Shown: positions 1 through 11,964 of the stretch, in pieces
How the letters are laid out: each line of letters starts with the position of its first letter
How positions within the stretch are numbered: the first letter of the stretch is position 1
Source: Aralia elata
Lineage: Eukaryota > Streptophyta > Magnoliopsida > Apiales > Araliaceae
Assembly (NCBI GenBank): GCA_034770075.1
Contig: JAVJAP010000214.1
Location: 682,001 to 746,000, forward strand
Length of the DNA: 64,000 nt
Direction of reading: 5' to 3'
Notes under the pieces: generated by a model
Database searches by the model: none
Told to the model about the DNA's origin: nothing
The model's input: the letters and a program-made list of their open reading frames with translations, nothing else
Position numbers and translations under genes: made by a program

Positions 1-99
1 CTTATTATACCCAATCATACCCTTTGATATACCCCAAAGATCTTAAGGGACATGTCAAAGTATAACTCATCATACACAAGATACTATGATGATTTCAAG

Positions 100-545
100 T
101 CCAAGGATCACTTGTACTACTATCACAAGAAGAATTCCTATTGACAGGCGAGTAAAACTCCATTAGGTATTCCTTAGCGAGCCACGTTCAGTGAACTTAT
201 TCTCCAATAAGCACCTACATACTTGCTTTAGTGTCTCCACACAAATGATTATGAGATCAATCATCCTCAGAGCAAGCAACGTATGTACTAATCTATCCAG
301 ATTCACTAATCCCCAATTTAGTAATCCAACGATTAGGAACAATTTTAGTTTGTGAGCTATCTTGAATTTAGATCTCATTAGCATAATCACCATCATGATT
401 CTAAAAGCATTGCTCAAAACTATGGGTTTATCACATTTAATATAACAGCACTATGTAGATAATATAAAATGTCTTTTAAGAAAATCAATTCTTTTATTAA
501 TAAATGAATAAGATTACAAAATATATGCTACATCATATCAAATAT
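100..545 (-). repeat. Ty1-copia LTR remnant, reverse orientation
   Basis: Read on the minus strand, this stretch resembles the internal part of a widespread plant copia LTR type (Angela/TAR-like), recognised from its succession of phrases around the 'AAGCAAGTATGTAGGTGC' motif. No terminal TG/CA or target duplication can be defined. It ends where the plus-strand copia RT fragment begins, so it was probably inserted into, or recombined with, that older copy. The 84-residue reading frame inside it is LTR sequence and not a gene. The clade is from memory and uncertain. Confidence 0.45.
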
Positions 546-558
546 GATTGACTTGTGT

Positions 559-1558
559 GCATATTACTTTCATGTAGGTGACATTCTATTGATTGGAAAT
601 GACGTAGGAATGTTATCTTAGGTTAAAGTTTGGCTATCTAATCATTTTGACATGAAAGATTTGGGAGAAACCAAATACATTCTTGGGATCCAGGTTATCC
701 GGGATCGTCAGAAAAGAGTGTTGTGCCTTTCTCAAGCTACATATATAGATAAAATTTTGGTTAAGTATGCTATGCAAGATTCCAAAAAGGGACTACTTCC
801 TTTTAGACATGGAGTTCCTCTTTCTTCAATTCATTGTCCTACAACAAAATCTGAGAAAGAGCGCATCAAAGTTGTTCCTCATGCATCAACTGTGGGAAAC
901 TTAATGTATGTTATGTTGTGTACTAGACCAGACATCTGTTATGCAGTGGGAATGGTTAGCAGATATCAGTCTAATCCATGACCTGAGCACTGGTCAGCAG
1001 TTAAGCATATACTCAAATATCTTCGGAGAACGGGAGATTATATGCTTGTCTATCACAATGATGATCTAGTTCCTATTGGATATTTTTATTCAGACTTTAT
1101 GGGTGATAAAGATACAAGAAAGTCAACTTCTAGGAATGTGTTCACTTTAGGTGGTGGAGCTATTAGTTGGAGGAGTGTTAAGCAAGGTTGTATTGCTGAT
1201 TCCACTATGGAATCAGAGTATGTTGCAGCTTCAAAGTCTTCCAAGGAAGCTATTTGGTTTTGAAAGTTTTTAAATGGAACTTGGTGTAGTACCGTCAGCT
1301 ACTAGTCACATGGTTATATATTGTGATAATATTAGGGCAGTAGCCCAATCAAAGGATCCCAGAGACCATAAGAAATCGAAACATATTGAGTGCAAGTACC
1401 ATATCATTCGAGAGTATGTGAACAAAAGAGATTTAAAAGTATGCGAAATTCTATGAGTTAAAAATCTAGCAGATCCATTCACAAAAACATTACCTGCTAA
1501 AGTTTTTGAATCTCATTGTGATGTGATTAGTATTAAATGCATACCAAATAGGATTTAA
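559..1558 (+). pseudogene. Ty1-copia reverse transcriptase/RNase H fragment
   Basis: This is the 3' third of a copia pol gene: the end of the RT palm, then the connection and RNase H domains. Visible landmarks are a decayed YVDD box (reads H-V-G-D at about 571-582), 'LGIQVIRDR', 'GNLMYVMLCTRPDI' and the RNase H segments 'DKDTRKSTS' and 'HIECKYHIIREYV'. Stops lie at 619-621, 979-981, 1261-1263 and 1454-1456, and one extra A near 1274 shifts the frame. A polypurine tract and LTR start follow directly. The loss of one catalytic aspartate and the many breaks make it inactive. Confident in family, unsure of clade. Confidence 0.9.
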
Positions 1559-1564
1559 TAGCCC

Positions 1565-1573
1565 GTGGGAGAT
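1565..1573 (+). other. Copia polypurine tract
   Basis: GTGGGAGAT sits immediately before a TGTTG LTR start, the usual copia 3' arrangement. It fits the position just after the pol remnant. Confidence 0.7.
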
Positions 1574-2572
1574 TGTTGAATTTTTGCTATAAAAATCCTA
1601 TTTATTTATTTTATTTAATGTTTATTTATTTATGATGGATATTGATTTATTAATAAAAGTACATCATTCATCATTCATTAAATGATCGTTTAGTTTGTTT
1701 ATATATATCTCCAAATTATATATGTTATGGTTTATGTGTATAAATAAATGTTATACACAGAAGATATAAATCATATATAATATATAAATAAAGAAATAAT
1801 GGTTTATAACCTAGGATGATTTGAAGATATTATCCTGTAGGTTATAATACTTTAATAAAGATGATTTATCTTGATCATGGAAGTTGGACTTCTAATTAAA
1901 GTATTAGTGTATTAACGTTGTGCATTAAACGGATCATGTGATAATATGTTATTTATAAAATATTTTCACATAAATACTAGTCTGTAAAAAATTTTAATTT
2001 TGAAATAATAGTGGACTTAATATTGTTATATATATTAATTTGATGTTCCAATGAGTGAGATTGCATCGTGTTAATTAATACCTCGAAATGTTGATTAATA
2101 TATATAATTAATATTAGGAACATTACTATTGTCAAAACATCTATAAGATTTTTCATAAGATAATTTATCATTGATCATAGAATCTTGGCTGAGTCTTTTA
2201 TTATTTATTATTAAAATGATTAATTTAATTGTTAAATCAATTTATGATCAAATAGAGATAAATTATGGACTTATGAAATTAGTTTAAATGTATTAAATGT
2301 ATTGGAATTATATTAATTGATTCGGATATATTTATGTACATTTATAAAGAAAATATTTACAGTTTATTAGTAAAGGGTTTATTTAATTAATTTATGGACT
2401 GAAGTGCAATTACAATTATTTAGTAGAATTAATTGTAATTAATATTTATTTTAATTATTATTATTGGATAATAATAGCTAGATAAATATTGAAGTCAAAA
2501 GAATAATCTATTAGGATACCTTTCCTAGCCTAATATGGACCAGATTCTTAAGAGGGTAAAGATCAATGTTAT

Positions 2573-2619
<47 letters not shown>

Positions 2620-2900
2620 TATTGATTAGAATCGTATTTTGACACTTTTCTATCAGAAGAAAACACAATATATATATCTCATATATTTGTTATTTCATAT
2701 AAAACTATAAAGATGATCCTAGTTTTATTTATTTAGTTTTTTTAAAAAAACTATTTTCGGAAAGAAAAAAAATTCCTCAGGAGTATCTTTTGTTTTTTGG
2801 TTTTTGTTTATTTTGTTTTTGTTTTTGTTATTTTAGAAAATGCATGAACTGGAGTTTTCATTGAAACCGTCGAAAGTATGACAACTTTTTGTTTTATAAA
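1574..2900 (+). repeat. Copia 3' LTR, right edge uncertain
   Basis: Starts TGTTGAATTT directly after the polypurine tract of the copia remnant. The body is AT-rich and includes a (TA)n tract (2573-2617) where a TATA region would be expected. I could not place the CA end, so 2900 is only an estimate. No genes are visible. Confidence 0.5.
2573..2617. repeat. (TA)n microsatellite
   Basis: About 45 bases of nearly pure alternating TA inside the copia LTR. Confidence 0.95.
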
Positions 2901-3293
2901 ATGACCTAAATTAACTGAGGTATGTGATAAAAATTCAAAACTCAATCGGGACGTTTTTATTTTCAATCTAATTCAAATAATAAATCAAAAAGAAATTTTG
3001 ATCTTTCAAAAATAGAAGCATATGTGAAGATATTATTTTACAGATTAGGATTCCCTCAATTACATTTATCTTCTAATTTTTTTAAATACATATTTAGCGA
3101 TATAAATTTTACATTTAATAACAAAATATTATTCGTCACAAATAATTAGCAACACAATAAAATACGTTGCAATAATTGTGTCAATGAAAGCGTTGATAAA
3201 AGTAATATTTGTGTCAATAAATATATACTAGAGAAAATTAGAGGATATATGTAATGGAGTGGATTCTAATCCATACTTGACACTAATATTTTA
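2901..3293. other. AT-rich sequence without genes
   Basis: No coding signal. The stretch around 3100-3235 has short echoed phrases (ACGTTGCAATAATTGTGTCA, then GTCAATAAA) that look like decayed DNA-transposon end sequence, but I cannot name it. Confidence 0.5.
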
Positions 3294-3525
3294 CTCCCTC
3301 CGTACCAAAATTAGATATACAATTTGACTTTTGAGGTCAAACGACATATTAAACTTCAAAATTGATATAAATTTATTTAATTTTAGTTGATACAACTATT
3401 TTGATTGTATAGTATATAATAAAAACTACTAATCACAAAATTTGTTTCGTTTTAATTTGAAGTTTAATATGTCGTCGTTTGACCTCAAAAGTCAGAATAT
3501 ATCCCTAATTTTGGAACCGAGATAG
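3294..3525. mobile_element. Stowaway-like MITE (Tc1/mariner type)
   Basis: The 232-bp element begins CTCCCTCCGTACCAAAATTA and ends with the imperfect inverse. It is flanked by TA on both sides (3292-3293 and 3526-3527). The arms pair over about 70 bases, including the matched segments TGACTTTTGAGGTCAAACGA and TCGTTTGACCTCAAAAGTCA. This is the classic Stowaway design: no coding capacity, mobilised in trans by a mariner transposase. Confidence 0.9.
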
Positions 3526-3949
3526 TACTAATTTGTTATCATTTTTAGCATCACACCCACCATTATTAAATTCTTAACTTTACACTAAAGGTACATTTTG
3601 AAACATAAAATTATCCTTTAAATTCGTTGTGTTAGAAATTTTATTGGTAGAATGACGCAACGGAATATGGTTAGATTGTAACGTTCTAACACAAACGTGA
3701 TTTGAAGGTTTAAACGTACCAACAAGAATATAAAATAAACCTTTAAATTCACAAGGAAGATAAACTCACAAAGAGAACAAAGATAAAATAATATTATTTG
3801 ATTAAAATGTAACTATTAACAAGTCATAATATGAGTATTTATAATCCTAAACAACTTCATAACATCAGTTAGGATTAGGAGAATTAAAATAAGGAAAATT
3901 AAAAAAATAATTCAAGTTTAACCAAACTTTGACCAATAACAAAACAACT
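3526..3949. other. AT-rich spacer, possible older LTR
   Basis: No genes. A TGTTAGAAATTTTATTGGTA phrase near 3629 looks like a copia LTR start. If so, the solo LTR at 3950 landed inside an older LTR that would resume after 5740. I could not find its other end. Confidence 0.35.
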
Positions 3950-5735
3950 TGTTAGTTTCCAGAGGCACAAAAGAAATCTAGAAGGGGGGTTGAATAGATT
4001 CTTTAAAACTTCTTAACTTGTTTTAAAGAGAATGACTTATTAGTTTGATTAATAGTAAGCGATTTAAGCACATCGGAATATGTGATTGATAAAACTCCCC
4101 CTTAGAGATTGAATAGCTATAATGAATATGATAAAGTAGTGATATGACAGTTATAGCAGTTATGGCAGTTAAGGAGTGCAAAAAGATAGATACACGACTT
4201 TAAGTGGTTCGGAGCACACAAGACTCCTACTCCACTGTTCTACTCCTCGAGTAGCAAATCCACTAAGGATATCGTTATAACTGAATCACAAAGATTCCTT
4301 CAAGACCCGTAGTCTTGGAACTCTAGTACACAACGTACTCTTCAAAGCCAGCAACCTTGGAACTCTAGTACACAACGTACTCTTCAAAGCTAGCAGCCTT
4401 GGAATCTCTTGTACCCTTTGGTACTTAGCAAGTCCAGCAGACTTGACTTTGGTTGGTCACCTATTGACCCTTTCACTTGATAGAGAGTGAATGTTTTGTT
4501 ATTGCTAAGTTGCTTGAAGCATATGGTCTGATGAACTTAGCAGCGAAGCAAGATCTTTCCTTTCGGATTGTAGAATGATACTTTGACAGATTTGATTTCT
4601 TTTCGTTGCACTTTCTTAATTGTAATCTTCAATCTGTCTGCCTTATGTAGATACTTCTGTAAAACTTCCTGTTGAAATGTGGTCGTTGCATCTAATACTC
4701 CCGTTGAGATGTGTTGCGGAACTTAGGAATAGTTTATTCCATGTCGTTAGTGGTAGTGGGATGAGTCAGCGTCCATTAGCTTGTATCAAGACAATGGCAG
4801 AGACAGTGCCTTTCAATTCTGCATGTCATGGCTATTTGTTCTCCCACTGACTTTAATTCTTCTATTAAATCATTTAAGTAATCAACAACAGTCTTGGGCA
4901 GGTCATTCTTTTGATCACTCATTATGGGCAACTTTAGAATATTCAATTCAGATCTGGGTTGCTTGTCTGTCATGTTGACTCTGCGATCTTGCTAGTCGTA
5001 GTGTTGTCAGTGTGATTGTAGAGTTGCTGCTCTATAGTCGTTTGATGATTGCAGACGTTCACTATGATCTTCATATTTTACTTTGACTACTCTGATATAG
5101 TATAAATGCTTTGCTTTTATATTCTTCTTCAGAAGTGCTGATTTAGTCTTTGGCATAGACTGCTCTACGATCTGAGAGTTAGTACTGTGAAGTAGAAATA
5201 CCTCTATGTCCTGTCGAGAGTGCTCTACTCTCTGCCGAGAGAACTCTACATTCTGCCGAGAGTGCTCTACGTCCTGCCGAGAGTGCTCTACGTCCTGTCG
5301 AGAGTGTTCTACGTCCTGCTGAGAGTGCTCTACGTCCTGCCGAGAGAACTCTACGTCCTGTCGAGAATGCTCTACGTCCTGCTGAGAGAACTCTATGTTC
5401 TGCGATGACATTCTTGATTCTGCGAAGATGGTTGGACTCCAAGTTGGCTGACTACTCTACGATCAGTCTATTTCAGTACATGAGATCAACCTAACAAGTT
5501 TGATCTCTTCTATTCTAAGTCCTTTGTACATCACTTTCAATAAAGGACTTTACAACACTTATTATTACAAATATGCTTATATCAGATAGAAGTTTAGATC
5601 ATCCTAACATATTTTGATCTTTTCTATTCTAAGTCCTTGTACATATGTATTTCATTAATGACTTTACAATTCAACTACTGATGCACATATTCATTAGTAC
5701 CACAACATCAAATTTAAGCCTTGTGATTCCTAACA
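3950..5735 (+). mobile_element. Solo LTR with 5-bp target duplication
   Basis: A 1786-bp sequence starts TGTTAG and ends CTAACA. It is flanked by identical CAACT pentamers at 3945-3949 and 5736-5740. No PBS, polypurine tract or pol sequence lies between or beside the ends, so this is one LTR left by LTR-LTR recombination. The early phrase AAGGGGGGTTGAATAG is common in large plant copia (Sirevirus-like) LTRs, which suggests the superfamily. It carries a 21-bp minisatellite at 5214-5403. A 134-residue minus-strand frame in it is a product of that repeat. Confidence 0.9.
5214..5403. repeat. 21-bp minisatellite within solo LTR
   Basis: About nine copies of CGAGAGTGCTCTACGTCCTGC with variants (AACTC for GCTC, TGT for TGC). 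The unit is a multiple of three, so it keeps reading frames open on both strands. On the minus strand it reads as a heptad repeat of the form S-R-Q-D-V-E-H. Confidence 0.9.
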
Positions 5736-5740
5736 CAACT

Positions 5741-5978
5741 TAAAACAGATTTTTTGACTTAAAAACTAATGTGTCATGGCCAAAGGATAAACTAGTGTGT
5801 CATGACCAAAGGATATGAGTCTTGTAGAGTTCGTCGAGAATTTTGATTTGATATATTATGGGCTCCATAACTTCAAACGGATCAAAAGTTATGTCATTTT
5901 GAAGGTTTATCGACCCGAACGCACCTAAACACCTAATCCACTTTCAAATTGGATTCTTCTACTGCATCACAGAATGCA

Positions 5979-6033
<55 letters not shown>

Positions 6034-6293
6034 GTTCAAAAGAAAATTTGAAAACCTTTTTCGTCTCCCGAAAATTTGTAAGAAAAATTATTAAAGCCTC
6101 GTTACTCAAGTAGACTAAAGTCTCACTGAGTTCTGACTAGTTTTATTCCAAAAATAATATTTGGTCAAATCTTCTTTTTCCTGTTTCAATGGGACTTCAA
6201 CTCTGCCACTATTCCCCCCGTGAGAAGAAACTTGTTTGACCGAATATTTATAATCTCATATCTTACACTATATTTGCAAAAAGGCAAAAATAT
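5741..6293. other. Non-coding spacer with 52-base A tract
   Basis: No gene. An uninterrupted run of A fills 5980-6031. It could be an expanded homopolymer or the tail of a retroposon. No target duplication or LINE/SINE body was recognised upstream. Confidence 0.6.
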
Positions 6294-6684
6294 GGATTTA
6301 GCTCTCTCCAATACACTTTTCCTTAATTCCATCTGATATATTAATTATTTAATTTTAATAATTTTGTTAATAATGATCAAAATATATTAATAGATAGTTG
6401 ATGATATTGAGATTGATTCTATCAAAAATTAAAATAACTAAAAATATTTTTACCCTTGAAAATTTAAAAGAATTTGCAACTATTGAAATTTTGATAAAAA
6501 AAAATTCACATGTTCATCAAATGGTTAAAAAGTGTCGGATTACTTTAATTTTTAGAACAATTATACTACTTAATATTATAAATTAATTGACCGATGTTGA
6601 TTTCAGTTATACTATCTAAAACTATAAAAATGTGGTGTATCGGATGAAATTATAACAAAAGTATAATGGAGGAGAGCCAAGTCC
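6294..6684. mobile_element. MULE-type MITE with 9-bp TSD
   Basis: The ends are inverted repeats. The left reads GGATTTAGCTCTCTCCA. The right, reversed, reads GGACTTGGCTCTCCTCCA, and both continue into A/T-CACTTTT-like sequence. Identical 9-mers CAAAAATAT flank it at 6285-6293 and 6685-6693. A 9-bp duplication is the Mutator-superfamily hallmark. The interior (391 bp in total) is AT-rich and non-coding. Confidence 0.85.
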
Positions 6685-6833
6685 CAAAAATATTTATCTT
6701 TGGACTAAATTGTAACTATCAGCCTTGAAATTGAAATATAAATACGCTCATTACAATTTGTGTTCATTATACTTAGACACCCATGATTTGCCCGTATATT
6801 GCACTTGGAATCCTTAGAAAGGTATATTTTTCA

Positions 6834-7692
6834 CAGGGTTGGTCCTAAGAATTTGGAGGCCCTGTGCGAGAAAAAAATAGGGGCCCTCTCGCATATAAAA
6901 ATACTAATTTTTTTTATCAGCACCAATATATAAAGCATAATTTATATCAAAATTCATCATTAATTAAAATAATAAATATCAACATGGAGTAACAAAATTA
7001 TCAATTAGAAAGAAAATATAGCTAAAACTTCAATAAATTATCAATTAAAAAGAAAAGGTAGCTAAAACTTAAATGGACAATAAACTTCACACGATCGCTA
7101 GCATCATTCACAAAAGCTCCATATTCGTGAACGGATACTTCACTGTCACGTGAAATTGGTTCTTCTTGCATTTGTTTCTGCAAAATCATTAATCAAACTT
7201 CCATAATCAATTTTCTCTAGTAGTTCATGTTCAATTGAAATCAAAGTTAATCCATTTAATCTTTCTTGCGACATAGTTGATCGCAAGTAAGATTTCAACA
7301 ACTTCAATCTCGAGAAGTTTCTTTATGCAGATGCAACCGTAACAGGTATAGTCAACAAAATTCTGTATGCAATGCTTGCAATCAGAAAACAAGTAAAACT
7401 TCTCAAGAAATTTAATATATCCTCAGCTGTCAATTTCTCTTTTGGTAAACATCTCTCGAACAACTTTGAGCTCTACAAATAATTCATTCCCATCAACATC
7501 AGATTTGCCGCCATGCCTTAGAGAGGTATCAAGATGTTCATAACAAGTTCTCAAATGATTATCATCAGATAGCCACGTTTTCAATATTTATATAAAGTAT
7601 ATTTGACCTATAGGCTATATACATATACACACAAAAAAAATTTGAGTGCTCTGTGCGGTCGCTCCTTTTGCACCTCTTTAGGGCCGGCCGTG
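6834..7692 (-). mobile_element. hAT transposon remnant with transposase C-terminus
   Basis: Imperfect terminal repeats bound the element. The left is CAGGGTTGGTCCTAAGAA. The right, reversed, is CACGGCCGGCCCTAAAGA. On the minus strand, 7500-7130 translates with breaks to the dimerisation end of a TTF-zinc-finger hAT transposase. Readable phrases are 'FLRSFTCFLIASIAYRILL', 'SRLKLLKSYLRSTMSQERL' and 'LTLISIEHELLEKIDY'. Internal stops interrupt it. I see no matching 8-bp duplication. At 859 bp it is a deleted, inactive copy. Confidence 0.75.
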
Positions 7693-8372
7693 GGTGGGGT
7701 TGGGGGTTGGGATGAGGGTTGGGTGGGGTGGGGTGGGGGTCTTACTACATTGAAATGAAGCACACAAAGGAGTAAAGCACAATCAACCTTTCCTTATTTT
7801 CTGGTCAGAAGCAGAACATTCCGAGATGGCTGAATTTAACTTATAAATAACTTCAAATGTTAGAATTTGTTTCATTACTTATGAAGTGTGAGGGATAAAT
7901 TAGACATAATATTAGTGAATTGGATATTCTTTTTATAATATCTTGGACAATAATAGGTTGTCAAAGATAACAGTTGGCCAAAAGGAAAACAAAAGATTCC
8001 ATTTAATTAAGTGTTGACTAGATTAGGGAATAATTTCTTGCACATAGGGTAGGGGTATGCTAGAAACATCATTTGAGATGTCTTTATAGATCAAAAATTT
8101 GAAACATCTTGTACTTATCCATTAAAAATGATATATCTTATAACTTTATGTATCGACTCTTTAATTATCAGTTACATAGATAATTATTAGTGACAATTCC
8201 TTAAATCAGCTATGTAATGTAGTAGACCAACTTATAATCCTATCCAATTCCTGTGTTAATATACCGTCGCAATTGTAATTCAACATAAAACTTTCACAAT
8301 ATATTACATTAGTTGAACATAAATTCACCCGATAAAAAAAAATCTTAAAAAAGTGTTGGCCCAATCTTATTA
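7693..8372. other. Spacer, G-rich then AT-rich, no gene
   Basis: 7693-7740 is a G-rich GGTGGGGTTGGG run. The rest is AT-rich with no coding or repeat structure I can name. Confidence 0.6.
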
Positions 8373-8530
8373 CAGTAAAACCTCGATAAATGAATATCCG
8401 ATAAAGTAATAACCTCGCTTAGATAATAATTTCTTCCAGTTCCGACTTGGGCATGTGTACTAAAGTAATAACCTCGCTAAATGCATTAAGTAATAAATTT
8501 TTTTGAATCCTTAAAGGCCCAACGAAAATA
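8373..8530 (+). mobile_element. Emigrant/pogo-like element, left end only
   Basis: CAGTAAAACCTCGATAAATG, preceded by TA, closely matches the 24-bp terminal repeat known for Emigrant/Lemi pogo-like elements of plants. The phrase TAAAGTAATAACCTCGCT-like is repeated at about 8404 and 8463. I found no partner end downstream, so this is a truncated copy beyond the 3' side of the SUN pseudogene. Confidence 0.6.
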
Positions 8531-8838
8531 TAAATTAATAATTACTAAATTCCATACAAAAAATTATATATATAATCCATATATTCTTGAACATTTTGTA
8601 ATAACATCCATACAATAGACTCAAACTTTTCAATCAATCAACAATATCTATACAAAAAGTCATTTTTTCTGAAAATATACATCTAAAGTTACTTGTTTTT
8701 TCTTTACACCTAAACCAAATATAAAAGTTAGCGTCTCATCAGTAAAATGTCCGAAATTCAAAAGCTAAAAGAACCCTAAGAAATATGTAGAGAACACAAT
8801 CAGCACAAGGCTGCATCAAGATTTCACTGCCAAAGGCA

Positions 8839-9123
8839 CTATGGAATCAGGTTGTGACCGTGCACCCGTAAGCGATATATGCATGTATGAGAAGGGCTTC
8901 CGTGGTTCGATGTGAAGTCAAGTCTTACCATATCAACAATGCCGGAGCCTGCTGAGCCCAGTACGTTGAAAGTTTGAGCATTGCTCTTCTCGAGGTCATA
9001 GGTGAATTCTGTAAGGGAGAACATTTTCTCAGTATCAAGTGCTAGATCAGTAGTTTCTTGTCCGCGGAACCATCCGGATATCCTGCAGTCCTTGGGAGCG
9101 TTGGACCTGTCATAGGCGGCGCT
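8839..9123 (-). pseudogene. SUN-domain protein, last exon (frameshifted)
   Basis: The translation reads AAYDRSNAPKDCRISGW, then the LTEFTYDLEKSNAQTF block, then 'RLDFTSNHGSPSHTCIYRLR' and HGH. This is the C-terminal half of the plant Cys/His SUN domain, which binds KASH proteins in the perinuclear space and so forms LINC complexes. The exon starts after a CAG acceptor at 9126-9124, where plant SUN genes have an intron. Just after HGH one G seems to be missing. The observed frame ends at TAG 8841-8839, while the other frame continues through E-P-D-S, the usual plant ending. With the missing middle exon and a second frameshift in exon 1, I read it as a pseudogene. Confidence 0.85.
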
Positions 9124-10814
9124 CTGTTCATGGCACAATCAGATGTATAATTTGGTTAAGAGATGAAAATTACTTTGTCATTAAATCTGAAAAAGAAAAA
9201 CAGATGTTCTATACTAAAACATGGATGTAAACAAAATATCCGAAGGCAAATAGGAGATGAGTGTAACTGATTGGTAACAAGAAGAGGCATAGCACAAATT
9301 TACCTAAATTAAAGTAAGGAATATCACACCAAAATCTGCACTTCGAATACAATAGACAGACTAGTACGTAAACAACTTAGCATACTTCAAATCCTTACAA
9401 GTAACCATAAAACTAAAACTTTATTATCAAGGCTACGAGCTGTCAAATTGTTTATCTAATTCTTGAGACATCCAAAAGTTAAATGAGATGGAAGTATATC
9501 TGAAAGAGAATAATCTTTTGAAGATTATTTCAACATTCAACATTGTCATCCATAGTCAAGACCCAATATTATATGCAAAAACAATTAATCCTTAAAAACA
9601 TGGATGGGCAACAGGTCACACCAATTGATTTAGGAGTAACTTTATGTGCACAAATACAATTACCCATGTATTGAATAGTAAAAAGATGATGTAAAAAGTT
9701 AATAAACCTTACCAATAATTTTAATGGTAGGGACCTACATGCTATTTTTTCTCGCTGTGTGTGCACATATGTTTGTGCATAGTTTGTGCACAAGAACTAG
9801 TCATTGACTTAGTACCTATACCTTTAAGCCTGAAAGAGTTTCATTATATGAAGCATATAACAAAATTAACTAATACATCTCTACCATTTGTCTACTCACT
9901 CCAGAAGTTAATGATATTGCATGCACGCATATCCAAAAGTCAAATTCATTGGTTGAAAACATAAACAAATTTCCTACTGATGCAGGACAAGAATGGATGA
10001 AGGACTAATGGGAAATAAAAGAAGGATAATAGGCAACAAAAGCACATAGAAAAAGCACAATGCTTTAAAATCACTCAATCCGAATAACAATGCTGGATTA
10101 CATCTGTTTATATAGGACTAACGAAAACCCTAATTTTGGTGACAAAGTAACCTAATTTAAAAAGGAAACGACTATAAACTATAATTAAGACTCTAGAATA
10201 TATACATAATGATATAATAAAAGATAATTACGTCAAATGCCAAGATTAATGTCCAAATAACAACATAGATATTTAATAATAATCAATATTTTGGCTTGCT
10301 CTGCATTACCTACTACGAGAAAAAACTAATAGATGAAATATAACGACCTGTGCATTCATCTCCATCTCTCTCATGCGTTTGTTACATCTAAAAGGTTGTT
10401 GTAACCACGTTTCATTGAACATTTGACTCCTATAAATGAGATGTAAAGTCATAATAACTAATAAGTGAAGGCCTCGTGCACCAAAACTAATATATAGCTT
10501 TTTAGGGTTCAATGTAACATGAAAAGAAATGATACCCAACGACAATAAGATGGCAAAAATTCAAAAAAAAAGAAGTAAAGAATGAAGGGCAAAGGAATTG
10601 ATGCGAATTATCTCTTGTTCTTATTATAAGAACATGATTGGATACACATATTTGTCAAAGAGAATAATCTTCTTATTGAATTTGAAAATAATCTAAAATG
10701 GAAAGTGTTCAATTGGAACATGAAAATGCGACTGAATTGGTTCAAAGTTACTGTATCAGGTAAAAATCTGAAGTACATTTATGAATAGTGACAATAAGGG
10801 TGACATATCAGTTA

Positions 10815-11125
10815 TTTGTCAACTTCTCCACCAACAACCCTAAAAAAGCAAACTCTGTCAAACATTCAATGACAAACTTCTATTCCTTTGTATACACACC
10901 TCTTTGCTTGATAGCATTCTAAACCGTTTGAAAGCACCAGAAGACTTAAGCCGCTATCGCAACTTTGAAGTTTGAACCATGCTTATCTGTCAACTTCTAC
11001 ACCAGCACCCCTACAAAAACCAAACTCGGCTTAACGTTCTATAACAAACTTCCATTCCTTTGTATAAACCATAGCACCTCTTTGCTTGATACCATTCTAA
11101 ACTGTTTGGAAGCAGCAAAAGGTGA
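10815..11125. repeat. Duplicated ~170-bp segment
   Basis: Two diverged direct copies share CACCTCTTTGCTTGATA-CATTCTAAAC and flanking phrases (starts near 10818 and 10987). No coding content is seen. Confidence 0.7.
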
Positions 11126-11307
11126 TTGAGCAATCATTGGAATGGAAATTCAGCATGATTTAGGACAACCTCACTGTTGACAAAAGAATGGTAGAGAAAC
11201 TTGATTCTTCATTTTAGTAACAAGGATCCTAAAAAGGATACAAGGACAAAGCACAATAACAATAAAATCAGTTAAAACTGGTACACCTCCATATGTGCAG
11301 AGGTGTC

Positions 11308-11310
<3 letters not shown>

Positions 11311-11352
<42 letters not shown>
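11311..11352. repeat. (TA)n microsatellite
   Basis: About 40 bases of alternating TA followed by CACACACATACA. Confidence 0.95.
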
Positions 11353-11359
<7 letters not shown>

Positions 11360-11700
11360 TACAGTCCTGATCACATCCGGGCTCCCTGCTTTTGGTTAAG
11401 TTCCGAACTTTTGATATCAGTCATTGGATGATATCCAACGGTCCAGGACCGGAATGGGTTGGGGAAAAAAAAGACGCGGACTCCATGCGGGTCAAAATCC
11501 GGAGGAACGGGTTAAGAAGAAAAAAAAAGAACCAACACTCTATTTCGAAGAAATCACTCTCTCTCTAACAACAGAACCTTCCTCTCTCTGTCTCCCAAGA
11601 TCGACGCCGATTTTGGTTAAATCTGCTAAAGCTCCGGCCGAAAACTCCGGAGACGCAAACGGAAAGACCCCGACCGACGCATTCGCAAGGTATTTTCTAA
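11360..11700 (+). other. GC-richer island of unknown origin in SUN interior
   Basis: This block differs in base composition from its AT-rich surroundings. It contains the phrase ATCCAACGGTCCAGGACCGG, a CT-rich stretch and then Ser/Pro/Ala-coding-looking sequence ending in GCAAGGTATTTT, which resembles an exon-donor junction. A 102-residue frame crosses it, but I recognise no family. It could be a captured gene 5' end or the end of an unnamed transposon. Confidence 0.4.
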
Positions 11701-11933
11701 TTTTCTGTTTAAACCAAATGAATGAAATATAGGGTTCATTTCAGGGGTTTTGATTTCGTCGATACACAACTGTGGACTTTCATAAACCTTATACTCTTCC
11801 ATATCCTCTTTCTTTACTTCAAAGTCCTAAGAGCCGAGTCCAAATCTTCATTTTACTTCAAGAATTTCACATGGTATTCAAACTTTGAGTCCCAACTCGC
11901 TCTGTATGGGGATTCGAAGCCTGTTAATGGGGG

Positions 11934-11964
11934 GTGTGTGTGTGCGTGTGTGTGTGGCATGTAT
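11934..11964. repeat. (GT)n microsatellite
   Basis: A G/GT run with one GCG interruption. Confidence 0.9.

Noticed and set aside
5007..5442. Minus-strand heptad-repeat protein of 134 or 87 residues
   Set aside because: Both frames are generated by the 21-bp array inside a solo LTR. Two overlapping frames are equally open, and there is no conserved flank.
11424..11732. Possible 102-residue gene in the SUN interior
   Set aside because: No family resemblance. The sequence begins in a repeat-like phrase and ends at an intron-like junction. Kept only as an unknown GC-rich island.
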